The translations under genes were made by a program, and so were the position numbers. A DNA stretch of 42,106 bases from positions 1 through 42,106 of the forward strand of contig CAMCMB010000063.1 of assembly GCA_945875845.1 (NCBI GenBank), given 5' to 3'. Of this stretch, positions 16,299 to 24,194 are shown in pieces (position 1 is the first letter of the stretch; the number at the start of each line of letters is the position of its first letter). Source of the stretch: Pirellula staleyi DSM 6068. GTDB lineage: Bacteria > Planctomycetota > Planctomycetia > Pirellulales > Pirellulaceae. A model generated the notes under the pieces. The model saw only the letters and a program-made list of their open reading frames with translations, was not told where the DNA came from and did not search any database.

Positions 16299-16450
16299 AA
16301 CCGAATTTGAGTGTTATTAGGCACTCACTTTGTAGCGGAACAGCGCAAGCTGTCCGGTGAGGACTCCCGAAGTACTCAGGAATTCACCGGTCGGCTCGCG
16401 CCGATCCGCTACAAGAATATTTGTACGAACCGAATTTGAGTGTTCTTAGG
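16299..16450. repeat. Hairpin repeat (TAGCGG family, copy 2) between 23-base direct repeats
   Basis: The direct repeats are AACCGAATTTGAGTGTTATTAGG at 16299-16321 and the same sequence with one change (C for A in TGTTCTTAGG) at 16428-16450. Between them, at 16330-16415, lies a hairpin running from TTGTAGCGGAACAGCGC to GCGCCGATCCGCTACAAG, related to the one at 15613-15674. Confidence 0.8.
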
Positions 16451-16489
16451 TTGCCACCGGCAAGGATTTGCACGCCGCGTTTTCCATCA

Positions 16490-18277
16490 TCAAAACGCCA
16501 TCGCTGCTCCATCCGTCCTAGGATCACTTGCGGCAATCAAGCCATTTGATGTTGCCTGAATGCCTTGGGCGATGGCGATCGAGTTCACGGGTCTGATGGA
16601 ATGTCCCATCGAAGCCAACTGCCTTGCAATGGAGTCGTCCCCCTCTTTTACCGAAATTTTTTCAGTGGCATTCGGAATACGCAATCCGCCGAGTCCTGAT
16701 TCGACGTACAACAAATCCGGCCGCCATTGTTGATGCACTCTCGCTGACGCAATCGCTTTGTCGATGGATTCATCCAAGTCGAGACACCGCACAATATTTT
16801 GCAGAGTCGCGTTGATGATTTTTGGGCCCCCCGCTGCGCCGCATGTCAAAAAGGGTTTGCCGTTTTCGTCCAAGACAATAGAGGGACTCATACTAGACAA
16901 TGGTCTCTTGTTCGGTTCGACCGCATTCGCTGCGGAACCGATCAAGCCGAACGCATTAGGCACGCCTGGAGCGATGCTGAAATCATCCATCTGATTGTTG
17001 AGCATTACGCCCGTACCAGGAACCATGACCTTGCTCCCCCACGAGGTATTGACGGTCGACGTCAAAGCAACCCAATTGCCTTTCGCATCTGCGGTAGTCA
17101 GGTGAGTCGTATGCTTTTTGCTTTCATCGGTGGCGTTTGCATTGCCATGCCCGGCCACCGAAATCGCTTTCTCCAGATCGACTTTCTTTGCCAGTTTCGC
17201 AGCATAGTCTGGATCTGTAAGAAAGTCTGGTACCTTGACGAAATCGCTATCGCCAAGCCAATAGGCTCGATCCGCAAAGGCAAGTTTCATGCTCTCTGCG
17301 AGCAAATGAAAGAATCTAGCCGGCGATTCGCGATACATCTGGGCCACGTCAAAATTCTCAAGAATATTGAGCATTTGTGCAATGTGAATCCCTCCTGAGC
17401 TGGGCGTTGGGAATCCAAGCACACGATGTTTCCGATACTTGGAATCCAGGGGAGTTCGTTCGATAGCCTTGTAATTTGCAAAGTCACTTTTGGTCATCAC
17501 TCCGCCGATGCTTTGCAGATACTCGGCGCAACGTGTTGCAAACTCCCCCGTGTAAAACCACTCTGGTCCTGCCTTTGCGAGCTGTCGAAGCGTGTTGGCA
17601 AGGTCTGTTTGACGCAGTGTTTCACCGATCGCGAGTGGTTGGCCACTGGCGGACGACAAAACCGATTTGCTTGCTTCAAACTTCAGGATGTCCGCAAACT
17701 CAGACTTGATCGTGCTGCTTGTCGCGTTTCCGATAACGTACCCATCCTGGGCTGCGTGAATGGCGGGCTCAAAGAGAGCACTCCATGAGAGCGATCCGAG
17801 TTTGCTGTGTGCCAGATGCAAAGCAGCAACTTGACTTGGTACACCGGCAGCCAGTGGGCCGGTTTGGCTGAGTTCCACCGATGGCTTTCCGTTACGCAGA
17901 TAGAGCGTTGGCGAGGAGGCCGCGGGTGCTTTCTCACGTCCATCGATCGCGTAGACGGCACCTGAGCTCGATCGAATGAGAATCAAACATCCACCACCGA
18001 TCCCAGAATTGTGCCCATCGACAACACCCAGGCACAACGCCGCCGCTACCGCTGCGTCCACGGCATTGCCACCCAGTCGAAACATTGCAAGGGCCGCTTG
18101 GGATGCGATTGGATGAACCGTAGCGACTACATTCTCGCCCGTCGCCGTCCGAGACCGAGTCGTATTCGAGGACGAACCCGAACTCTTCTCTTGACCAAAT
18201 CCGATGCCGAGTGGACTCGTCCATAAAAGGGTGCCGGTTGCAGCGGTGGACCGGATGAATTGTCGACGCGAAGACAT
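16490..18277 (-). CDS. ggt: Gamma-glutamyltranspeptidase, Tat-exported
   Basis: A 595-residue N-terminal nucleophile hydrolase that cleaves gamma-glutamyl bonds such as in glutathione, outside the cytoplasm, after self-cleavage into two subunits. The N-terminus has a twin-arginine signal (SSRRQFIRSTAATG). Motifs in order: AVDAAVAAALCLGVVDGHNSGIGGG, DGREKAPA, FPTPSSGGIHIAQMLNIL, then KKHTTHLTTAD with Thr390 as the predicted cleavage and catalytic residue, VALTSTVNTSWGSKVM, and RPLSSMSPSIVLDENGKP with the GAAGG loop. I chose the ATG at 18277, 13 bases after tatC; a longer frame from 18328 would overlap tatC and disturb the Tat signal position. Co-transcribed with tatC, the translocase it should need. 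Confidence 0.94.
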   Translation of the reverse strand: MSSRRQFIRSTAATGTLLWTSPLGIGFGQEKSSGSSSNTTRSRTATGENVVATVHPIASQAALAMFRLGGNAVDAAVAAALCLGVVDGHNSGIGGGCLILIRSSSGAVYAIDGREKAPAASSPTLYLRNGKPSVELSQTGPLAAGVPSQVAALHLAHSKLGSLSWSALFEPAIHAAQDGYVIGNATSSTIKSEFADILKFEASKSVLSSASGQPLAIGETLRQTDLANTLRQLAKAGPEWFYTGEFATRCAEYLQSIGGVMTKSDFANYKAIERTPLDSKYRKHRVLGFPTPSSGGIHIAQMLNILENFDVAQMYRESPARFFHLLAESMKLAFADRAYWLGDSDFVKVPDFLTDPDYAAKLAKKVDLEKAISVAGHGNANATDESKKHTTHLTTADAKGNWVALTSTVNTSWGSKVMVPGTGVMLNNQMDDFSIAPGVPNAFGLIGSAANAVEPNKRPLSSMSPSIVLDENGKPFLTCGAAGGPKIINATLQNIVRCLDLDESIDKAIASARVHQQWRPDLLYVESGLGGLRIPNATEKISVKEGDDSIARQLASMGHSIRPVNSIAIAQGIQATSNGLIAASDPRTDGAAMAF

Positions 18278-18290
18278 TCTGGATGGAATC

Positions 18291-19322
18291 CTATGTTGGG
18301 TCTCGAGCCTCTCCACGAAGCATCGCACTTCGAGGCAGAAAATGACACATGGCGATGCCGATAAAATAAAGGCCGATGAGTGGGATAGCCATACCCAACA
18401 TGCTGCTAACCTCGGCGGGGGTTAGGATCATCGACACAAACGCGATGATGAGGACGGCCATTCTCCACTGGGTCAAGTACACCTTCACCGAAAAGATACC
18501 GAGTCGCTCCAACACCAACATGACCAATGGCAACTGAAACGAAATACCAAACCCCAACGGCAACATCAAGGCGAATGACATGTAGTCCGTCAAACGCGGC
18601 GACGCGCCGATTCCCATGCTCGCGTTGAATTCCAGCAAGAAGTTGATAACGATCTGAAAGATAAAAAAGAAGGCTAGACAGGCTCCTGACCAAAACAATA
18701 GGAGGCTCATCGGCAAGAAAAAGTAAACGTAACGCCTCTCATGTGGATAGAGGCCGGCCGAAACAAACTGCCAGATGTGAAAAAAGATGCCTGGGCTTGC
18801 GACCACCACTGCGACGGAAAGCGCAGCTTTGAACCAGATCAGAAAGGGCTCCTGCAGGCCGAGCGCTTCGGTGCTTGCGTTGACTCCAATAAATTCGCGA
18901 AAAGCGACCAAATTTTCTATTTTAGGTAGGCCACCTGAATCCGGATTAATGCGTTCGGACTCGGAAAGTTCACCAGCGACGGCCGCTAACTCTCTCGAAA
19001 TATCGCGAAAGACAACGTGGCTGACTCTTTCCTTGTCGACCATCCAGTTCGTCAGTTTTTCCGAAACTTCCTCGCCGGATGATTTCTTCATCTCCAAAAC
19101 ACTGCGTTTTTTGTAGAAGTCGCGCAGGGATTTTTCGAGAGGCACTTGCATGTAGGTGACAACGGAGGATGCAAAAGGGAGCCCGATAACGAGCCCGATC
19201 GCTAACCAAATCGCGCATTTGAACAGCGCGCGACGCAATTCTTCGAGGTGATCCCCGAAACTCATCGAACTTTTTTCGAATAAGTCGTCAGCCTTTTTCA
19301 ACGCCAAGGTGCTTTTCAACAT
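18291..19322 (-). CDS. tatC: Sec-independent protein translocase TatC, with enlarged periplasmic loop
   Basis: Receptor core of the twin-arginine translocase in the inner membrane; recognises folded Tat substrates. The N-terminal SMSFGDHLEELRRALFK is the TatC signature, and QFVSAGLYPHERRYVYFFLP is the second conserved cytoplasmic loop/helix. The later VSMILTPAEVSSMLGMAIPL matches the terminal helices. There are six transmembrane segments in 343 residues, longer than the usual 250-260; the extra length is a charged insertion of about 90 residues in the first periplasmic loop (about residues 58-150). Start is the ATG at 19322 (a TTG lies three bases upstream). The ggt gene follows after 13 bases. 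tatA/tatB are not in the window. Confidence 0.95.
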   Translation of the reverse strand: MLKSTLALKKADDLFEKSSMSFGDHLEELRRALFKCAIWLAIGLVIGLPFASSVVTYMQVPLEKSLRDFYKKRSVLEMKKSSGEEVSEKLTNWMVDKERVSHVVFRDISRELAAVAGELSESERINPDSGGLPKIENLVAFREFIGVNASTEALGLQEPFLIWFKAALSVAVVVASPGIFFHIWQFVSAGLYPHERRYVYFFLPMSLLLFWSGACLAFFFIFQIVINFLLEFNASMGIGASPRLTDYMSFALMLPLGFGISFQLPLVMLVLERLGIFSVKVYLTQWRMAVLIIAFVSMILTPAEVSSMLGMAIPLIGLYFIGIAMCHFLPRSAMLRGEARDPT

Positions 19323-19474
19323 CAATCAACTCTCCGGATTCATTGGTCGGCTTGCGTTTGCAATCCTTGGTGCGTAGTTATGGCGGGTCGAGTAAACTTG
19401 TATAGTATCCCGGCAGATTTTATTCACCAATCGGTGTCCATCTAGTTTGTTCTTACTTGTCCATTTGGCAATCC

Positions 19475-20455
19475 ATGTTTTTACCAGATCAACCGATTCG
19501 TTTTGAACCGATTTTTCGTTCGTACATTTGGGGTGGCGATCGGCTGGCTACTCAGCTACACAAAAAACCACCTGGAAGTGGAATTTGGGCAGAAAGTTGG
19601 GAAATTGTTGACCACCGCCAGGGAGAATCCATTGTGGCAGAAGGCCGATTTTCGGGCTGGACCCTGCGACAGTTGATCGAGTCGTTCCCCTTCGAGATTA
19701 TCGGTCACGATACTCCCAATGAGCGATTCCCGCTGTTATTGAAGTATCTCGATTGCCAGCGTGTACTCAGTGTGCAGGTCCACCCAGACGATACGTATGG
19801 TGCACGTATGGCCCAACCCGACCGCGGCAAAACCGAGGCTTGGTACGTCATCGACGCCGAACCAGATGCCAAGCTATATGCCGGACTCAAGCCGGGCGTC
19901 GACCGTGCAGAACTCGCAAACGCTGTTGCGAACGGACAAACCGAAGACTGCTTGCACGTTTTGTTTCCGAAGCCAGGCGACTGCGTTTTTATTCCTGCCG
20001 GAACCCTCCACGCTTTGGGCGAAGGCCTTTTGGTTGCGGAAATACAACAAGCCAGCGATTGCACGTTCCGGTTATTCGATTGGAATCGCGTTGACAAAGA
20101 TGGCAAGCCCCGTGAACTGCACGTCGATCAAGCCATGGAAGTCATCGATTTCGAACGGGGGCCGGTTGATTTTGCAACTCGCACGGCACCGTTGGAAAAT
20201 GGGCCGCGAACACTCGTCGAGTGCGACAAGTTTACACTCAACGAATACGATCGACCCGGTATCTTTTCGCTGGTACCAAACCAGATAGCCGTTGTAACGA
20301 CTCCGAAAGGCTCTGCGATGTTGCGGACGGAGTCCCAAGAGTATGGTCTGGAACGGGGGCAAACGCTGCTGGTTCCATTTGGTTGCAATCAAACGGAACT
20401 CATCCTTTCGCCGGACTCCAAGGTCCTCGTTTCCACGTTGCCACCCACATCATGA
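19475..20455 (+). CDS. manA: Mannose-6-phosphate isomerase, class I
   Basis: Interconverts mannose 6-phosphate and fructose 6-phosphate using zinc, in the cytoplasm. The 326-residue protein is of the short bacterial type. Zinc-ligand stretches are visible: LSVQVHPDD, RGKTEAWYVI, and FIPAGTLHALG; the early IWGGDRL and WAESWEIVDH elements also belong to the family. The start is the ATG at 19475; a TTG at 19457 would add six residues. The gene overlaps the next small gene as ATGA, and a UDP-sugar epimerase follows, which suggests supply of sugar nucleotides for envelope polysaccharide. Confidence 0.94.
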   Translation: MFLPDQPIRFEPIFRSYIWGGDRLATQLHKKPPGSGIWAESWEIVDHRQGESIVAEGRFSGWTLRQLIESFPFEIIGHDTPNERFPLLLKYLDCQRVLSVQVHPDDTYGARMAQPDRGKTEAWYVIDAEPDAKLYAGLKPGVDRAELANAVANGQTEDCLHVLFPKPGDCVFIPAGTLHALGEGLLVAEIQQASDCTFRLFDWNRVDKDGKPRELHVDQAMEVIDFERGPVDFATRTAPLENGPRTLVECDKFTLNEYDRPGIFSLVPNQIAVVTTPKGSAMLRTESQEYGLERGQTLLVPFGCNQTELILSPDSKVLVSTLPPTS

Positions 20456-20949
20456 AACGCACGTTGCAACCGCAGCTTGTTCAAAACTGGACCTTGGCCG
20501 GAATGAAGCCGATGCATCGAGCTTTGGTTCGTCGAACCGTGCAATCGCTCTTCGTCAAAGCCAATGTTGCATTTTCTTTGCTTTGGCACGTCGAAGAATT
20601 TTCGCATTGGGAAACAATGCTTCGACCAGGCGTACTCATCCTGGATCGGGAGTCGATGTTGGACGCGATTGCAGTTCCACCACCCAACAGCCCCAGTGCG
20701 AAAGAAATCACGAAGGAAGTGGCGAATCGCTCAATAAATCAAATTCGATTACTATGGAGTTGGACGCTGCAGGGAAAAAAAGATTTTTTATGGTGTACGG
20801 AACTGTCCTTTGCTGGCGTCATTCATGATATCCCGAGCCTGGAGCGGTGGAGTCGCGCATGCCTTGGCAAGGCCAAACAAGTGGAGGTACCAGGCAACTC
20901 CATCCTTGCTGGAATCCAATTACCAACATTGTCGCCATGCACTTTCTAG
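20452..20949 (+). CDS. Unrecognised protein translationally coupled to manA
   Basis: I do not recognise a family for this 165-residue protein. It starts at an ATG whose last bases are the TGA stop of manA (ATGA), the usual sign of translational coupling. A longer in-frame extension back to 20221 lies antiphase within manA and is rejected. It has no signal peptide or clear membrane segment, is tryptophan-rich (about seven Trp), and contains the segments RRTVQSLFVKANVAFSLLWH, RPGVLILDRESMLDAIAVPP and DIPSLERWSRACLGKAKQV. It is followed after 21 bases by the epimerase gene, so it lies within a sugar-nucleotide operon. It could be a regulator or partner of the isomerase or the epimerase, but the sequence gives no function. 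Confidence 0.7.
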   Translation: MKRTLQPQLVQNWTLAGMKPMHRALVRRTVQSLFVKANVAFSLLWHVEEFSHWETMLRPGVLILDRESMLDAIAVPPPNSPSAKEITKEVANRSINQIRLLWSWTLQGKKDFLWCTELSFAGVIHDIPSLERWSRACLGKAKQVEVPGNSILAGIQLPTLSPCTF

Positions 20950-20970
20950 ACCACTTCTAAGCCTCACGCT

Positions 20971-21984
20971 ATGCAGACTTTGTTAATAACCGGTGCAGCG
21001 GGATTCATCGGCTTTCATGTGGCTCGCAAGTTTTTGAAACGTGGCGTCCATGTCGTTGGTTTGGACTCCCTAAACAACTACTACGATGTTGGCCTCAAGA
21101 CAGCAAGACTAGAGCAATTGCGATCCTTCGCCAATTTCGAGTTTGCGCATTTAAATCTGAATGATCGGGAGGCGATAGCAGGCTTGTTTCGCGATCGCAA
21201 GTTCCAACGTGTGATCCATCTGGCCGCACAAGCTGGCGTGAGATATTCATCGGACAACCCCTTTGTCTACCTGGATTCCAACATTTCAGGCACTCTGACC
21301 ATACTAGAAGGGTGTCGGCAGTCCCGAGTGGAACATTTAGTCTACGCGAGCAGTTCAAGCGTTTATGGAAGCAATACCGCTCAGCCGTTTTCGGTGCATG
21401 ATCCCGCCGATCATCCACTCAGTTTGTACGCGGCAACCAAACGAGCGAACGAATTGATGGCTCATTCGTATTCGCATCTGTACCACATACCGACTACAGG
21501 GCTTCGATTTTTTACCGTGTATGGTCCCTGGGGACGACCCGACATGGCCCTATTCAAATTCACGAAAGCCATCTTGGAGGGGACTCCGATCGATGTCTAC
21601 AACCAAGGCAAAATGAAGCGTGACTTTACGTATATTGACGATATCGCGGCCGCTGTCGTACAGGTAGCTGATTCCATTCCCCCATCCAATTCAAGTTGGA
21701 ACAGCGAGCGACCTGACCCCTCCACCAGCTCGGCACCTTTCCGAATTCATAATGTCGGTAACCGACAGCCGACCGAGCTTTTGAGATTTATCCAAGTGTT
21801 GGAGCAAGCGATAGGAATTCCAGCCAAGATGAACATGCTCCCAATGCAAGCGGGAGACGTGCTAGCCACCTTTGCAGACGTTGACACCTTGATGGATGCG
21901 ATCGGTTCTTCGCCGTCGACGTCCATCGAAGCAGGGATAGAACAATTCGTGAAATGGTATCGTGTTTACTACGAAGCAGGATAA
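20971..21984 (+). CDS. NAD-dependent UDP-sugar epimerase, UDP-glucuronate 4-epimerase-like
   Basis: An extended short-chain dehydrogenase of 337 residues that most resembles UDP-glucuronate 4-epimerases used for capsule or exopolysaccharide precursors. The nucleotide-binding loop is TGAAGFIGFHVARKFL, followed by GLDSLNNYYDVGLK, typical of this subgroup. The active site shows SSSSVYG (Ser/Thr position) and YAATK (Tyr-x-x-x-Lys). Later motifs are TGLRFFTVYGPWGRPDMA and KRDFTYIDDI. Other UDP-sugar 4-epimerases remain possible. The 3' end overlaps the convergent ispF gene by 16 bases. Probably transcribed with manA and the small gene between. Confidence 0.9.
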   Translation: MQTLLITGAAGFIGFHVARKFLKRGVHVVGLDSLNNYYDVGLKTARLEQLRSFANFEFAHLNLNDREAIAGLFRDRKFQRVIHLAAQAGVRYSSDNPFVYLDSNISGTLTILEGCRQSRVEHLVYASSSSVYGSNTAQPFSVHDPADHPLSLYAATKRANELMAHSYSHLYHIPTTGLRFFTVYGPWGRPDMALFKFTKAILEGTPIDVYNQGKMKRDFTYIDDIAAAVVQVADSIPPSNSSWNSERPDPSTSSAPFRIHNVGNRQPTELLRFIQVLEQAIGIPAKMNMLPMQAGDVLATFADVDTLMDAIGSSPSTSIEAGIEQFVKWYRVYYEAG

Positions 21985-22463
21985 ACGAGGACAACGCAAG
22001 TCGCCTCGCAAAGTTCACCGCGCCCAATTTCGCCTACCCCCTCGCCCGTTTTGCCTTTGATCGAGACTTGGTCCGTCTCAATGCCTAGGATGTTTGCAAT
22101 CCGAATTTTCATGGCTTCTTTGTGGGGTGAAAGCTTAGGCTTTTCCAGTTGAACCACGCAGTCCAGGTTTAGAATTGCCAGTTTCTTTTCGCGGACTGCA
22201 TCGATAGCGATCTGCAGCATGTCTGCGGAATCGCGCCCGCGGTTCTCAACTGCTGTGTTCGGAAACCATTGCCCAATATCCGGCAAATTTGCAGCGCTCA
22301 GCAAGGCATCGGTAATCGCGTGCAATAAAACGTCTGCGTCCGAATGTCCAACAAAGTGCATGTCGACATCTAACTTCAATCCACCTAATATCATCGGACC
22401 GCCTGGGGCAATCCGATGAGAGTCCATCCCTAATCCGATTCGAAGTCCGCCGAAAGGATTCAT
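21969..22463 (-). CDS. ispF: 2-C-methyl-D-erythritol 2,4-cyclodiphosphate synthase
   Basis: Makes the cyclic diphosphate intermediate of the non-mevalonate isoprenoid pathway; trimeric zinc enzyme in the cytoplasm. At 164 residues it is of usual length. Motifs: RIGLGMDSHRI with the Asp-x-His metal pair, MILGGLKLD, HSDADVLLHAITDALL, IGQWFP, and the nucleotide and C-terminal elements KLSPHKEAMKIRIANILG and VSIKGKTGEGVGEIGRGE. The start codon overlaps the stop of the upstream redox gene as TAATG. Its 3' end overlaps the convergent epimerase gene by 16 bases. Confidence 0.96.
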   Translation of the reverse strand: MNPFGGLRIGLGMDSHRIAPGGPMILGGLKLDVDMHFVGHSDADVLLHAITDALLSAANLPDIGQWFPNTAVENRGRDSADMLQIAIDAVREKKLAILNLDCVVQLEKPKLSPHKEAMKIRIANILGIETDQVSIKGKTGEGVGEIGRGELCEATCVVLVYPAS

Positions 22464-23056
22464 TAGGCGATGCCGGCGGGGTTGAAATACTCCGGTTCAG
22501 CCCCTTGTTTCCACTTGATGTTGCATCCGATGCTCGGACGCTGATCAGCAGATACCGGATGGTTCGATAAGATAGAATCCAGCGAGGCGCGAAGATCCTT
22601 GCCCGTCAACGGTCTATCGGACTTAGGTCGAGAGTCATCGAGTTGCCCGCGATAGGCTAACTGCATCTGGGAATCGAAAACGAAGATGTCGGGCGTGCAC
22701 GCAGCCTGATAAGCCATTGCGACAGACTGATCTCCATCGATCAGGTATGGAAAGCGATACCCCTGTGCAATCGCTTCTGCCTGCATCGGCTCAGGGCCAT
22801 CGTCAGGATACGCCGTCGCATCGTTGGAATTGATGCCGACAAAACCGACTCCTTTCGCCATGTATTCATTCGAAAGACGTGTTAGCTCTGGCGCGACGTG
22901 TTTCACGTACGGGCAGTGATTGCACATGAAAATGACCACAAGTGCTTTTTTTTCTCGAAAGTCAGACAGCCCTATCATCTGGCCATCGACGTTTTTCAGC
23001 TTGAAGTCTGGGGCTCGGGTCCCCAGGGCAAGCATAGTGCTGGCAGTTCGAACCAT
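22463..23056 (-). CDS. Thioredoxin-fold (AhpC/TSA-like) protein with CNHC motif
   Basis: A 197-residue redoxin-family protein. The fold begins GTRAPDFKLKNVDGQMIGLSDF, and the redox motif is CNHCPY (Cys45, Cys48), followed by VKHVAPELTRLSNEY and GVGFVGINSNDA. ACTPDIFVFD supplies the cis-proline loop (TP). These proteins are often annotated as thioredoxin family or peroxiredoxin-like; the two-cysteine CxxC pattern suggests a disulfide reductase rather than a 1-Cys peroxidase. No signal peptide. I chose the ATG at 23056; the longer frame needs a TTG at 23086. Its stop overlaps the ispF start by one base and it follows the 5-formyl-THF ligase gene after 32 bases, so the three form one operon. Confidence 0.88.
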   Translation of the reverse strand: MVRTASTMLALGTRAPDFKLKNVDGQMIGLSDFREKKALVVIFMCNHCPYVKHVAPELTRLSNEYMAKGVGFVGINSNDATAYPDDGPEPMQAEAIAQGYRFPYLIDGDQSVAMAYQAACTPDIFVFDSQMQLAYRGQLDDSRPKSDRPLTGKDLRASLDSILSNHPVSADQRPSIGCNIKWKQGAEPEYFNPAGIA

Positions 23057-23088
23057 TGTAGTACTTTCTTTGGTAAGATGTGGCAAAA

Positions 23089-23700
23089 CTATCCGGGCCG
23101 GCCTTTGCCAACGTAAACCGCCTCTTCGGTCACCACCTTATCCATGTAGATGTCGTGGCTTTCGGCTGGGATTTTTTCAAACAATTGGCACTCGAACGAC
23201 AACGCGATGAGCGGTGCATTTAGCCGGGCATGTTGGAGCAGTTTGTCATAGTACCCTTTTCCGTGTCCTGTGCGTCCCCCATTGCGATCGAAGGCAACAC
23301 CAGGAACCATGATCAAATCGAGGTCCGTCGGTTGTAAGCGTTTGCTGACAACGCCCCGCATCCCATTCTTGGGTTCTAAAATGCGATACATACCAAGTTC
23401 CAGCTCATTCATGTCTTCGAGCCAAAACAGTTCCAGTTCGCCATCCACACAATAAGGAACGACAATTCGTTTGCCGCTGGCCAATGCTGCTGGCAGTGCC
23501 TGTCGCGTTCGAACTTCATCTCGCACGTCGACATAGAACATGACTGTATCGGCGGCTTTGTATTCCTCTTGCTGCATGAACCGATCGACGATTCTTAGGG
23601 AGACTTCCTCTTTGTCGGGCTGGGCGCGGCGATTTTCATGGGCTAGTTTTCGAATCGCGGTTTTGAGCTCATGCAGTTCTGAGACGGGAGCGCCATCCAT
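23089..23700 (-). CDS. 5-formyltetrahydrofolate cyclo-ligase
   Basis: ATP-dependent conversion of 5-formyl-THF to 5,10-methenyl-THF in one-carbon metabolism. The 203-residue protein shows the N-terminal LKTAIRKLAHENRRAQ, the substrate region MFYVDVRDEVRTR and VVPYCVDGELELFW, and the diagnostic VPGVAFDRNGGRTGHGKGYYDK phosphate-binding region. I chose the ATG at 23700 because the family begins near this point; an extension to 23781 has no family match. It is first in the operon with the redoxin and ispF genes. Confidence 0.92.
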   Translation of the reverse strand: MDGAPVSELHELKTAIRKLAHENRRAQPDKEEVSLRIVDRFMQQEEYKAADTVMFYVDVRDEVRTRQALPAALASGKRIVVPYCVDGELELFWLEDMNELELGMYRILEPKNGMRGVVSKRLQPTDLDLIMVPGVAFDRNGGRTGHGKGYYDKLLQHARLNAPLIALSFECQLFEKIPAESHDIYMDKVVTEEAVYVGKGRPG

Positions 23701-23926
23701 TAAGTGGGGTCCTTTCGATCGGCAATCTGGAAAATTCTTGTTTACAACGATATGGTAGCAACCTGCCCCCCTCCTTGCCAATTGCCAAGGATTCCGAATG
23801 GCAAAATTTTAAGAGACTTCTGGCGAAACGGCCGCTCGCAAACCGAAGGCACGGGGGCAGTGCAGCTTATCAGCAGCTGCCACCGCTGGACTTGGATGCC
23901 GTCTCGCATACCATTTTGAAATGGTT

Positions 23927-24078
23927 TGCAATTCTATCAGGAGAGCGAGGCTCCACCCCTGTAAACATGGTTTCCTCGACTTCGCCCAATCCATTCATTG
24001 CTTGGGATGGGGTGAGGCTCCTGCCGAACCATTGCGTCGTGAGCTCGGCAGGAGCCTCGCCCCCATTGGTTTCCGATG
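23927..24078. repeat. Dispersed 150-bp double-hairpin repeat, copy 2 (inverted)
   Basis: Opposite-orientation copy of the element at 3291-3441. It shares GCGAGGCTCC, GTAAACATGGTTTCCTCGAC, GTGAGGCTCCTGCCGAACC and CTCGGCAGGAGCCTCGCC in complementary order, about 90% identical by eye. It lies in the 494-base gap (23701-24194) between the 5-formyl-THF ligase and oxidoreductase genes. I see no gene in the rest of that gap. Confidence 0.88.
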
Positions 24079-24194
24079 GTTCGACATGGGAAAGATGTTT
24101 AGTGCGGTGGCCTCACTCTCCCATTTTCCCTAATGATTTCTTAGGTCTTAAAGCGTGGCCGCATTAGTAACCCTAGGCTGCCATTCGGCATTAT

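Noticed and set aside
20221-20451. N-terminal extension of the small gene after manA
   Set aside because: It lies out of frame inside manA; the ATGA junction at 20452 is the natural start.
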